64,000 nucleotides of DNA from Mercurialis annua (lineage: Eukaryota > Streptophyta > Magnoliopsida > Malpighiales > Euphorbiaceae): contig NC_065570.1 of assembly GCF_937616625.2 (NCBI RefSeq), forward strand, positions 17,370,001-17,434,000. The letters run 5' to 3'. A model generated the notes under the pieces. That model saw nothing but the letters and a program-made list of their open reading frames with translations. It did no database searches and had not been told where the DNA came from. Positions 15,276-25,292 of the stretch are shown one piece after another. The position numbers and the translations under genes were made by a program. The first letter of the stretch is position 1. The number at the start of each line of letters is the position of its first letter.

Positions 15276-15743
15276 CTTCCTAGAAAATATCTCATCCAAA
15301 TTACAATTATCGTTTCAAAAGATTTCAAAATCAATACTATCGCTTTATTTGATACAGGAGTAGGCCTCAATTGTATTAAAGAAGGGATAATTTTCAAAAA
15401 TTTTCATGAATTTATAAAGAAAAAGCTCTCAGCGGCTAACAATTCCAAAATGAAAATCAAGAGCAACGCCTTAGACTCTGTGTCCAGTAGAAATATTTTT
15501 GTTAAAACCTCTTTTATCTTAATAGGAAATATGCATCATAGTGTCATCCTAGGCACGCCTTTCATTAACCTTATAAAGTCTTATAATGGAATTTCTTGCA
15601 AAGCAAAGAATACAAGAATCATTTTTCGTTTCATACAAAAACCACACACACGAAATCTCAATATCATTAAAGCACATTGTGTCTATGAAAATGAAATTTA
15701 CAATTTGATTAAAGAAAAAGACTTCCATTTACAAACCTTTTAA
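15276..15743 (+). pseudogene. Viral aspartic protease domain
   Basis: Open from just after a TAA at 15,273 to a TAA at 15,741. It has the active-site motif ALFDTGVGLNCIKEG (Asp codon about 15,351) and the second conserved strand SVILGTPFINLI. In the family this retropepsin-type enzyme cleaves the viral polyprotein. The residue after DTG is Val rather than the usual Ala/Ser. Confidence 0.8.
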
Positions 15744-15799
15744 AAGGATGTTTCTTTACAAAGGATTGAATTACAATTACAAAACGCCTCTACAAAATA

Positions 15800-16630
15800 A
15801 CATATTTCTGATTTTCAAAATCAAGTTGAGAAAGTTTTTTGTTCAGACTTACCAAATACTTTTTGGGATAGGAAACAACACATAGTCGACCTACCTTATG
15901 AAGTTAATTTCAATGAAAAATAAATACCTACAAAAGCCAGACATATACAAATGAACCAAGACTTAGAACAACACTGCCGAACAGAAATTCAAGATTTGCT
16001 TAACAAAGGGTTGATTCCAAATCTAGATCACATTGGAGTTGTGCAGCCTTTTATGTCTCTAAGGTATCGGAGCAAGAACGTGGAGTTCCACGATTGGTTA
16101 TCAATTGCAAACCCTTGAACAAAGCCCTTAGGTGGATCAGATACCCCATTCCCAATAAAAAGGACATTTTAAAAAAATTACATTTTCATTCATTTTTTAA
16201 AAATTTGATATGAAATCAGGATTCTGGCAAATACAAATTTACCAGAAACATGTTAAAAACCGCATTCACAGTCCTGTTTGGATAATACGAGTGGAACATC
16301 ATGCCATTTGGACTAAAAAATGCGCCTTCTGAGTTTCAAAGGATTATGAATGACATTTTTAATACATTTTCTAAATTTTGCATCGTTTATACTGATGATG
16401 TTCTAGTGTACTCAAATTCAATAGAACAACATTTCAAACATCTTGAAACATTCTTCCATGTTACAAAGAAAAATGGTTTAGTGGTCTCCAAGACCAAAAC
16501 ATCACTTTTTCAAACTCGTGATAGATTCTTGGGTCATTATATTTCCCAAGAAACTGTCACACCAATCGAACGATCATTACAATTTACAAATAAATTTCCA
16601 GATCAGATACTGGATAAAACACAATTATAA
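15800..16630 (+). pseudogene. Viral reverse transcriptase, multiply broken
   Basis: The N-terminal part (about 15,820-16,060) is readable with a stop near 15,921. The middle (16,060-16,300) changes frame several times. The C-terminal part (16,301-16,630) is open, with MPFGLKNAPSEFQ and the catalytic motif as YTDDVLVYS (about 16,386-16,415); the usual second residue is Ile or Val. Breaks throughout rule out a working enzyme. Confidence 0.8.
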
Positions 16631-16645
16631 AGACTCTTAGGAAGC

Positions 16646-17212
16646 TTGAATTATAATTTGGATTTCTGTCCAAATATTAATAGTCTTGGTAAACCATTGC
16701 ATGATAGATTAAAATCAAATCTGGCACCGTGGATAGACGAGCACACCTGGATAGTCCAACTAATTAAATTACAAGTATCATGCATTTCATGCTTGCATAT
16801 TGCTGATCCAACTGCACCTAAAATTGTTGAAACTGATGAATCAGATTTAGGTTATTGTGGAATTTAAAAACAATTGCAAGACCAAAAAAATACATAGTAC
16901 AATTTACATCTGCACACTGGAATGATACCGAGAAGAATTATTCTACTATAAAAAAAAAGAAATTCTTTCCATTGTCAAGTGCATTTCAAAATTTCAAAGC
17001 AATTTACTAAATCAAAATTTTTTATTACGAATTGATTGTAAATCTGCACAAAATGTTTTACAAAAGGATGTCCAAAATATAACTTTTAAATAAAATTTTG
17101 CTCGTTGGCAAGCTATTTTGAGTATTTTTTATTTTGATATAGAATATATCAAAGGAGATACAAATTTCATCCCATACTTCCTAACTAGAGAGTTCTTACA
17201 AAACATGTCCTG
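16646..17212 (+). pseudogene. Viral RNase H region, broken
   Basis: Follows the RT. The open start (16,646-16,864) includes PTAPKIVETDESDLGYCGI, matching the first RNase H strand with its catalytic Asp (ETD.S). A stop at 16,865 and further frame changes follow. Readable islands continue to about 17,200 (IEYIKGDTN-like word, then TREFLQNMS). Confidence 0.65.
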
Positions 17213-17646
17213 ATGCCTCCCAAAAAGAGTAAGGAAAAAAAACCATTACAATTACCCTCTAACCATTCAAATTATGGATTGATATGGTCATAGAAGGAGA
17301 TAACGAAAATAAATTACAAGAGAGCTGTTCTTCAAGTACTCAACCAAGTTCTTTAGCTATCCAATACTGGGTAGCATCTTTTTCGAAATCGCCATAAATA
17401 CTATTGGCATTACAAAATCTTACAAAACAGCCAGCACAGGCGGGAACATTAGGCATAAAATCTGAACTTGTTTCTATAAACAAAGAGAAGGAAATTTCAG
17501 TACAAAAACCCGCTTCTCAAAAATATTTACTAAGCGACTTAACATAATCTTCAAAGATTGTTTTAAGTAAACAAATTACAAAATCAGTTTCTCAGTATCT
17601 TTTGAAAACAAATTTTCAAAATGTACTAACAATAGAGGAATAATTT
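17213..17646 (+). pseudogene. Possible downstream viral ORF, function unknown
   Basis: ATG at 17,213 overlaps the end of the RNase H frame and begins MPPKKSKEKKP; it stops after 26 codons. Another frame runs from 17,284 (MVIEGDNENK) to a TAA at about 17,396, then stays readable to about 17,550. Some florendovirus-like genomes carry a second ORF here; I cannot assign a domain. Confidence 0.4.
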
Positions 17647-17655
17647 TTTCATAAA

Positions 17656-17676
17656 CCCCCCCCCCCCCCCCCCCCC
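17656..17676 (+). repeat. Homopolymer run C21
   Basis: Twenty-one consecutive C residues in otherwise AT-rich viral-derived sequence. The exact length may be a sequencing or assembly estimate. Confidence 0.9.
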
Positions 17677-17771
17677 GTGGTAGTACAAAATGTTTTTACA
17701 AAGGGCTGGTATATTAAATTATGGGATTTACAAAAACTCCAGTCCTACTACCAAGCAATTTTGGAGGTGAC

Positions 17772-19718
17772 TGTAATACCCTGTATGTTTGATGTTGCCG
17801 ACGTAAGCAATTTGTCTCTTTTTGATAATCCGAGCTAGTAGCTAGGATGAAGATTATCAAAGTGATTAGATATGCAAGACCCGAGTAGGTCGGTTTTAAG
17901 AATTCTAATATGGAAAGTTTGATATTAGAATTAAACTAAGGATAAGAATTGGGACTAAATGAAACGGTGAGAAAAGTTATTAAAATAAAGTTTAGGTTCC
18001 AAATTGGTAGATAATAAATTAATTATCAGAAATTACGATAAAGAATTTATCGACGGAAAATAATTATTATAGATTAGTATTATTTATTTGGGTATAAATA
18101 ATATGTATATAATTGAGTTAAAGCGAGTAATTGATCAATTGGTTAAAATAGAAAGTTTGAAAGAGAAATGGTTAAAACTAAAGAAATGAGGTTTAAAAAA
18201 GCTAATTAGCCAAATTATATAAAGGAATATATATATGAATATGAATTCATAAGAAGAAGCAAGTATCAGATATAAGAAAATGAAGGAAAATTTGCAAAGC
18301 TTAGGGTTTGATCGATTCTCGACGGAATCGCGCAATCTTTATATTGATATTTCCGGAATTCAATCCTCTACCTTCCCCAAGCATCAAAACAAGTTAAGAG
18401 TGAGTATTTTTCATAGGGTTTTGAGAGTTATATGTTTGCTTTGTGTTATGTTGTGTGCGATCGAATCAAACACGTCGGAATCACATTGTTATCACCGTCT
18501 TCGATGGTTTTAGAGATGGATTTTGTGTGATATTAAAGTGGTAGCATGTCGGGATTGTTTAGAGGCATTTCTGATGGTCGTAGACACGTCGGAACAACTC
18601 TAAAGTTGTTCTTGACTGTCTCACGATAAGAGACTGAAGTCTCACGACGTGAGGCAAGAGTCTCACGACGTAGGCAAGAGTCTCAAGACGTGAGACCCAT
18701 GTATCATGACATGAGACAACCCTCTCACGTCGTGAGAAGGCACATCACATCGTGCTCAGCCCGTTTTAGTTTGGGTACGACATGCCGAGGCCCGACACGA
18801 CGTACCCTAGCCCGATACCACATTTTGTACTACGAAAATTAGGAAATTGGATATAGAACTTTACGTTTTGAGTTAGGTTTTCGAAAGGAATACATCAAAC
18901 AAAGCTTAATAGGTTAGTTGAATACCACGAATGGTATTAACCAAGTGTAAGAATGGGATCGAAGATTATCGAGTTTACGAACCATATTAGAATCAAATTG
19001 GGATAACCTAAGTTTGTAACTTAGGGTTTTGCTTAGATATTCAAGGTTCACGTTTATATACTAAACATGTATTTTATTTGGACATGTAACAGACATATCG
19101 GCAAGCTATGAAGTCGACAAATTTTGGTTAGCAAGAAGTTATTATCATATCGATAGTATTGTAGATTGGATAGTTTTCCATGTGAGTTACATTTTACTAT
19201 CGTGTATTATTCGTAAAACATATTTGATATACTATAATAATATTATCGCTTGCATCGCATATTATATGATTTGATAATATAGTACATTGTTTGATTGATT
19301 ATTTTTAAGTATAAGGATCTGGTGTGCGATCCGAGGGAATAGGCTACCTATCTCACTCAGCATAGTCTGACCCGTTGTTGTTTAACAATTTCAGGTGCTT
19401 AGAGTATGGACTTGGCTAGAGTCCACCTTTTTGGGTCCGAAAGTCAACAGATGCATGCATAGTTCATGACTTCCGTAGAGCTAAAGTAGTAGTCTTGAGT
19501 TGACAGAGTCGTGGTCTTGACAGCAGTGTATTGTGTTCGTTGTATATGTATGTTGTCTTTGTTTATATCTTTTGTAGGCTACGCCAGTTGTTGTATTTTG
19601 TTTCACGGAGTCAGTTACCCGTGATATGACCTAGATAAACTAGTTTGTATATAGTATCATGGGGCCAATACATACGTGGTACAGAAGTTAGAAGCCTATA
19701 TGTTTGATCGATCGACTA

Positions 19719-19759
<41 letters not shown>

Positions 19760-19900
19760 GTATGTGATTCTGTTTGTTTGGTCCTTATATAATTATTATT
19801 TGCGAAAAAATTTATATGATTTTTAGGCTTGTTACGGGTTTCAGAGCTACCACTCGTATTCCTTAGGGCCGGTCTTGGCTCAATAATTTGGGTCGTGACA
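17772..19900 (+). repeat. 5' LTR of plus-strand element E2 (2,129 bp)
   Basis: Starts TGTAATACCCTG, ends TTGGGTCGTGACA, and is followed three bases later by a primer site. The last 80 bp carry the shared terminal module (GCTTGTTACGGGTTTCAGAGC). A TATA-like ATTATATAAAGG lies at 18,213-18,224 and a palindromic CTCACG array at 18,611-18,762. A TA run lies at 19,723-19,755. It was inserted into, or next to, the pararetrovirus tail. I found no matching 3' LTR in the plus orientation. Confidence 0.8.
18611..18762. repeat. Palindromic TCTCACG..CGTGAGA array in LTR
   Basis: Six to eight copies of TCTCACGACGTGAG-type words, many self-complementary. The clearest, at 18,723-18,737, has 7-bp arms TCTCACG and CGTGAGA around one T. 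The motif CACGTCGGAA (18,585-18,594) precedes it. It lies about 390-545 nt downstream of the LTR TATA-like box. Confidence 0.85.
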
Positions 19901-19903
19901 AAG

Positions 19904-19916
19904 TTGGTATCAAAGC
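19904..19916 (+). promoter_or_regulatory. tRNA-iMet-type primer binding site of E2
   Basis: TTGGTATCAAAGC, three bases past the LTR end, matches the usual TTGGTATCAGAGC with one change. Confidence 0.8.
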
Positions 19917-20455
19917 AATTGGTCCAGTTACCACTTCTATTATGTGTTTGGACTGCAGTTGGTCCCGGATACCACTGCCAGTCTGTGAATAATGTTTTGC
20001 TTGACCTTAGATACTCTGTCATTTCATAACCTAGGGACTACTGCAGCTATCGCGTCGAACATTGATTGTTTGAATTGTCTGATTTTGTGTGTTATTATTA
20101 CTGTATAGAAAGTGATTGTGTGAGTTATGTTAAAGTGTTTAAGATATGGATAGATAGTTGATTTGAGCTTTAAGTAATTGGTGCATATCATAAGTTAAGT
20201 TATCAGCTATTATGAAAATTGGATTTAGATTGTATCTCACACTTAAGAGTGTTTTTATTTCTGCATGTTTGGGTAAAACGGAGCTCAGCCACATGCTGTA
20301 TCGGGAGAGGAGGAAGCGCCTTATATCTTTCAGAATGGATTTCACTTTGAAGTAGTCGGACCATCAGAGATCCACCAGAATGGATTTTACACTGACAATA
20401 GGGGTTCACCTGAGATTTATCAGAACGGTTTTATGTAAAATAGTGACAGGTTTTT

Positions 20456-21092
20456 GTGACTAGGGGTAGTGAGGAGAGTGAGGAGGACCCAGCAGAGGAA
20501 GACTCAGCAGAGGAAGACCCGAAAGAGGAAGATCCACTAGACAAAGATCCAGTAGTGGAAGACCCATCAGATGAATCTGATGTTGAGGAGTACAAAGGTG
20601 AACAGTTATGCGCTGACGTACAGATGTACCGTAGTCTGAGAGAGGATGCAGTTGTGAGAGAAGGTCAGGCATAGGTTGTCCTAAGCCAGATTAGGAGACA
20701 AATGCGTTCTTATTTGAGAGGTATGCTATAGAGTTCATGCGGATGATCGGGGAGATTCCTGAGCTGAATAGGGATAACGCGGAGACAAACCGTAGGTGTG
20801 TTAGGGGTTTAGTACCCGATTTCACTGGATTGTTTGACCATGTGGATGAGCATTACGGATCGCTATCTGCTAGGGTTTGCAGGATAGGCAGTGATCGTGA
20901 GTGGGATGATAATCCTATCCGACCCTTCTTTTTCAGGCACGAGTTTTATCCAGTACTAGGGACCGCGCTCGTGCTACTTGGAATAATCCTGTGTTTGTAC
21001 CTAGAGTTGGGGCTAATGCTAGGAGGAAAGTTAAGGGACGACGCTCCGGTATAGTGATAAAGGAGCCCAGCGTTCCACATCAGGTACCCAAG
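20456..21092 (+). pseudogene. Gag-like protein of E2, broken
   Basis: The first open part (20,456-20,674) is extremely acidic, with tandem EEDP/DEDP-type units (DPAEEDSAEEDPKEEDP). The second (20,737-21,054) has EFMRMIGEIPELNRDNAET and RRCVRGLVPDF, matching the gag-like gene of E1 (EFMRICEEVPEL, RYVRGLGPEF). A change of frame leads to a basic tail (FVPRVGANARRKVKGRRSG) ending at a donor-like AAG|GTATTA at 21,092. It follows LTR and primer site in the expected position. No protease or RT follows. E1 and E2 seem to belong to one gag-only family. Confidence 0.6.
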
Positions 21093-22506
21093 GTATTATA
21101 TGATAGATATGTTTTGTGTGTTTATATGCTTATATGTTTGTATTGTTTCGCATTTATATGTGTATTGCATAGCTAGAATTTGATCGATAGGATGCATTTA
21201 TAAAATAATGTGTCGTGTAGCTAATGTCGATAGAGATAGATTTTAAGAATCACGCACTAAAAAGAGATACTCCTCTACATAAATTACTAGAATCGTAATT
21301 AAATATAAAACATATAACAAATCTATCGTGAAACATAATTCCTATATTATGTTTTATTTACTGCGAAGTGTGGCATGTATTATCGAAGAAAGATCAATGT
21401 GAATATTAGATACGTGTGCCTAAGGGTCATGTTATACAAGTTATGCTCGAGAAAGTGGATTGTAAATATTGAAGAAGAATGGTGTTAGCCGCAAAAGACT
21501 TAGGTAAGTGTTAGCGTATAACCTAAAAATTTATATCGAAATCATAATACACTCCAATAATATAATGAAAAGCCTATAGTGTCACAGAGTGTGTAGTTTG
21601 GAGGGACTTACGATTTTACAAATAATACGTAAATGTTGTGATTTTAATCGTGCAATTATGCTAAGACATTGCATATGGCATGTCATAATCACGTAAGCAA
21701 TGCATACAAGTATTTTTTTGTATGTAATTTGTATAAAAGAATGATGTTCAAAATGTAGATCATGCATCGTACTTGTATAAATATTAAAGAAAAACGTGAT
21801 TTTATCAAGCAACTCTTTAGTGATGAGAGGTATCATCACTCTCAGCTACAATTGTACTAATGATTTTAATGGATTTGAAATAGAAGTATTCGAATTGAAG
21901 AAAGGATTGAAAAGCTGGCCAACCAAAAGATTTTCAAAATAGTACTTGTTTTTTAAGTAAGCCTGGATGTAAAACTCTGTTATAAATAATAAAAGTTTGA
22001 CAATAAGTAAGATTAAGATTCGTAAAACAAGCCCCAATAAAAAGATTAAGCTATGTTAATAACGAGATGCTTATGGAATTGACAAGATGAAAATAAAATG
22101 TCGCTGGCAATTTGGATGTGAACAGAAGACGAGGAGTAACGGAGTATATAATCCGAAAGGGCAAAAGAAGAGGATAAAATTTATAGTTGGCTAAGGACTA
22201 GGGAAGGTCAGCCAAGGTGCATATACATACTGAAAGGATGCGTACGACGCATGATGACCACAAGTAACAAAATGAAGATATCAAAGGTGGAAGTAAATAA
22301 AGGAGGGAGATCTGATGCTATATAAACAAATGGAAAGTAAAGTAGATTGGAAAGATGAAGAAGGACGGTGTACAAGAAAACGTAATACCTAACACGCACT
22401 CAACTTCATGAGATTCATTTAGGAAATCATGAAGTAGTTGATTGAATAGCCATAGTGTCACCACGAAAGTAAAGGAGGAAAAGATAAGTAAGTACACGAT
22501 CAAGTG
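21093..22506 (+). other. Non-coding remainder of E2 internal region
   Basis: AT-rich and without recognisable coding motifs on either strand. Short ORFs here are Ile/Phe/Leu-rich by composition. It ends where a minus-strand LTR begins at 22,507. Confidence 0.5.
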
Positions 22507-24048
22507 TGTCACGACCCGATTTCCACCCGAAACTCGAGCCGAGACCGACGCTAGGGAATGAGAGTGGTTGTTCTGAAACCCATAGAAAGCCTAAAAACCT
22601 TAGTAAATTTTTCGCAAATCAAGACCATATATCACGTATGATCTGTTTTCAGAAAATACCATTAAAACCTTTTCTCGTTTAACGAAAACACATTTCTGAA
22701 AACGGGTTCTTAAAACCCCGATTGTATTTCAAGAAACCAGAGCGCAAACATCAATCTCATATGACGTACTTGCCATGTTTCCAATACAATCCTAAAATGA
22801 TTTTAACACAAAACAGTGTATCTCTCAATCATCTGGTCAAAGCATTTTAGAAAACACGCAGCTTTGAAATCATATATATATACAGTTGTTCAAATCAGAG
22901 ATTATCAAAATAGTTTGAACTGCTGTAAACAGAAAGACAGACTTCCCAGTACCCAACTACTTGCATCTTTAGAGGTATGATTGACATTGACTTCCAGAAT
23001 TATTGTGAAAGTCCGACCTCGTACTTGATAACCTGAAAGGTGAATATTGGGGAGAGTCAGAAATATAAATATTTCTGAGTGAGTTCACACATTTACAAAT
23101 CAATATTCAAATCGCATTTATATAAGACAATTGTATATATAAAATATTACCAATTACTTGATCCAGATGAAACCCTACAAGGTAGACTATTGTATGGGTC
23201 TCAACCTACACAACATGGGCCTTAGACCGTGAGCTGAATCACTGCCGTCTAATCTGGGTGTCTGGATCGTAACCGTGAAACTGCCATCACAGTATTGCCT
23301 GTGACCGTAACCGTTACTGCCGTCTCATACTGTTAAGTCAGGGTCGCTAGCACTTCCAACGTCCAATGACATTAACTGACCTCTATGTCAGACACAGTCT
23401 CATATCTGGTGTACTACTTGTGATCACACAGTCCTATTGACAACCAATAGAAAGTTTGTTCTAATGGATCTTTCATGGCTATGTAATACTAGTGCGATTT
23501 GTTATTTAAAACTAGTTTAAATATAAATATTCAAAAGTAAAAACCACAGTGTAAACTCACAGATCCGATGTCCCCCAAAAGCGTATGCTCCTGATAGCCC
23601 ACTAGTTAAACACCCTGGTGTATTGACTTGGCAGATCAACTACTCGTCGTATTTAGTTAAAATTCAAATGTCAAAACAAATCAGACATTGAATTTCTAAC
23701 TCTAGTCCTATCGTATAAAAGATAGACTCAAACAACTAATGTTTATTGACGACTCTATAAACAACGCTTATAAACTAATCTCAATATTGAACTTCTCGTT
23801 CAATATATAATACCACTCTTGGTATGGACTTATAGTCCTTTTTAACATTAATCACTTGATTAATATATGGCTTTATTAAACCAACTATCCTCAAACGTCT
23901 AGGTTCTTTTAAACCTTTTGAACTTTTTAGTTCACATTCTGAACTTCAATCGAATTACGATTGACTTCACGACTTGAAACTGTATGAATTCGAGTTTCAA
24001 TGTCACTTGTGTGGACCCCCGAAGAAGCCCTACTGTTTCAGGTCGGAA

Positions 24049-24205
24049 GCACTGCACGTTCGTGCAGCGATAGGCTTCACGTTCGTGCAGCTTGCCTGCA
24101 AGATACACGTTCGTGTATCTTGCTTGCACGTTCCTGCAGCAAGATACACGTTCTTGTATCTCGCTGCACATTCGTGCTGCATCCTAGCTGCACGATATGC
24201 AGCTC
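24049..24205. repeat. Palindromic TGCACG/ATACACG array in LTR
   Basis: Alternating CTGCACGTTCGTGCAG and AGATACACGTTCGTGTATCT units. The best, at 24,099-24,122, has 11-bp perfect arms CAAGATACACG and CGTGTATCTTG around TT. It lies about 365-520 nt downstream of the TA run that sits where other LTRs have TATA. Confidence 0.85.
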
Positions 24206-24563
24206 GGGGACGATCCCCGGGCTGTATTCCGACGTGCTAACTCGCTTTTCTCGCCCCTAACACTTAAACACAGTCCAAAACACCTAATTCTATAATTAAA
24301 ACATTGAATCGATACGCACACGATCAATTCGATACGTTTACTGTTTAATATTGAATATATAATAATTATATATCAAAATAAACTTCGTATACAAGATTAA
24401 TAACTCGATTACTTGAGTAATCGTCGAAGAAATGGAGTCGGAATCGCAAAATGGATCGCGCCGCGGCGAAGCCCCGACTTTGGGCGTGCCTATGAGCTAA
24501 GCTGCTCACTTCATTTCTCCAAAATGGAGAAATGAATTCTGTGCACATAATTTGTGCATGGAG

Positions 24564-24569
<6 letters not shown>

Positions 24570-24605
<36 letters not shown>
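24570..24605. repeat. TA dinucleotide microsatellite
   Basis: About 36 bp of (TA)n at the expected TATA-box position of the surrounding LTR. Confidence 0.95.
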
Positions 24606-24611
<6 letters not shown>

Positions 24612-25045
24612 GGCAAAAGTACCATTTAATACTAGTCTAATCATTCACTTTAACTCTGATTTTAATTACTCGTCCGTAGCCCAGACGGAGACTAATTCCA
24701 AATTCCGCGAAACTTTACCCAAAAATCTAATAAAATATAAAACGAATAAAAATATAATTTTTATTTGCATCCGACTTATATTTTATTTTTAATAAATCTC
24801 CAAAGATTTATTAGGTCTGAATCAGTCCCCTCAATTAAAATTACTACGTCCAAATTCCATAAAACTTTGACGGTAGCTTCGTCAAATTATTTCGCGAATA
24901 TTAATATCAAAATTATTCGCTCGGGACTTATAAATTATTTTATTTTAATTTGGACTAATAAATAATATTTAATTAGTTAATAATTGAAAACTAATTGAAG
25001 TAAAAGTTTAGAAATTAAAGGAAATATGTTTCCTTACTTGTTCCC

Positions 25046-25292
25046 CACATCTCACCGCCTCTTATATTAAATTAGATCGCTTAATTAAACGTCGAAATTT
25101 TCGAGTTTCGACATTTTAATTTCGAGGTTTTGTCCGAAACATTAAACTCTACAATTAAAGTGGTAATATTGATATATTAATTATCAATATATTTTTATCT
25201 TCGACGTCCAGTCGCATTCTCTGTTCTATTAGTCTCGTTTATATCCTTTTATCAAAATTTAAATTCCCGATTTAAATTTTAAACTCACATTC
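25046..25292. other. AT-rich junction between an LTR and truncated pol
   Basis: About 250 bp with no coding content joining the LTR to the RT frame that breaks off near 25,310. I see no polypurine tract or TGTAATACCC motif, so this is likely a deletion junction rather than an intact 3' element end. Confidence 0.4.

Larger units (their letters stand above)
11428..17771 (+). mobile_element. Endogenous pararetrovirus (Caulimoviridae), decayed
   Basis: About 6.3 kb in the plus direction holding, in the order typical of petuvirus/florendovirus-like caulimovirids: a tRNA-Met-like primer site, leader, movement protein, a linker region, coat protein, zinc knuckle, aspartic protease, RT, RNase H and a short downstream ORF. 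All parts are interrupted by stops or frame changes, so this is an old integrated copy. There is no LTR and no integrase, as expected of this family. It is bounded on the left by a truncated LTR end (11,427) and on the right by an LTR inserted at 17,772, so the true viral ends may be lost. Genus assignment is inferred from gene order and overall look, not from a tree. Confidence 0.85.
22507..25045 (-). repeat. LTR of E1-like family, minus strand (right edge approximate)
   Basis: On the minus strand this ends in CGGGTCGTGACA at 22,507 and has the shared terminal module. It resembles the E1 LTR more closely than the LTR at 28,249: both have AACTCGAG/AACTTGAGCC and TTTTCAGAAAA near the 3' end. 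It contains a palindromic array (24,049-24,205), TTCCGACGTGCT (24,227-24,238) and a TA run at the TATA position (24,570-24,605). No clear TGTAATA start is visible; the edge near 25,045 is estimated from array spacing. No primer site lies left of 22,507, so it is a 3' or solo LTR. Confidence 0.65.

Noticed and set aside
18280..18513. 77-codon ORF with a signal-peptide-like stretch
   Set aside because: Lies in the LTR leader just after the TATA-like box; no homologous frame in sister LTRs.
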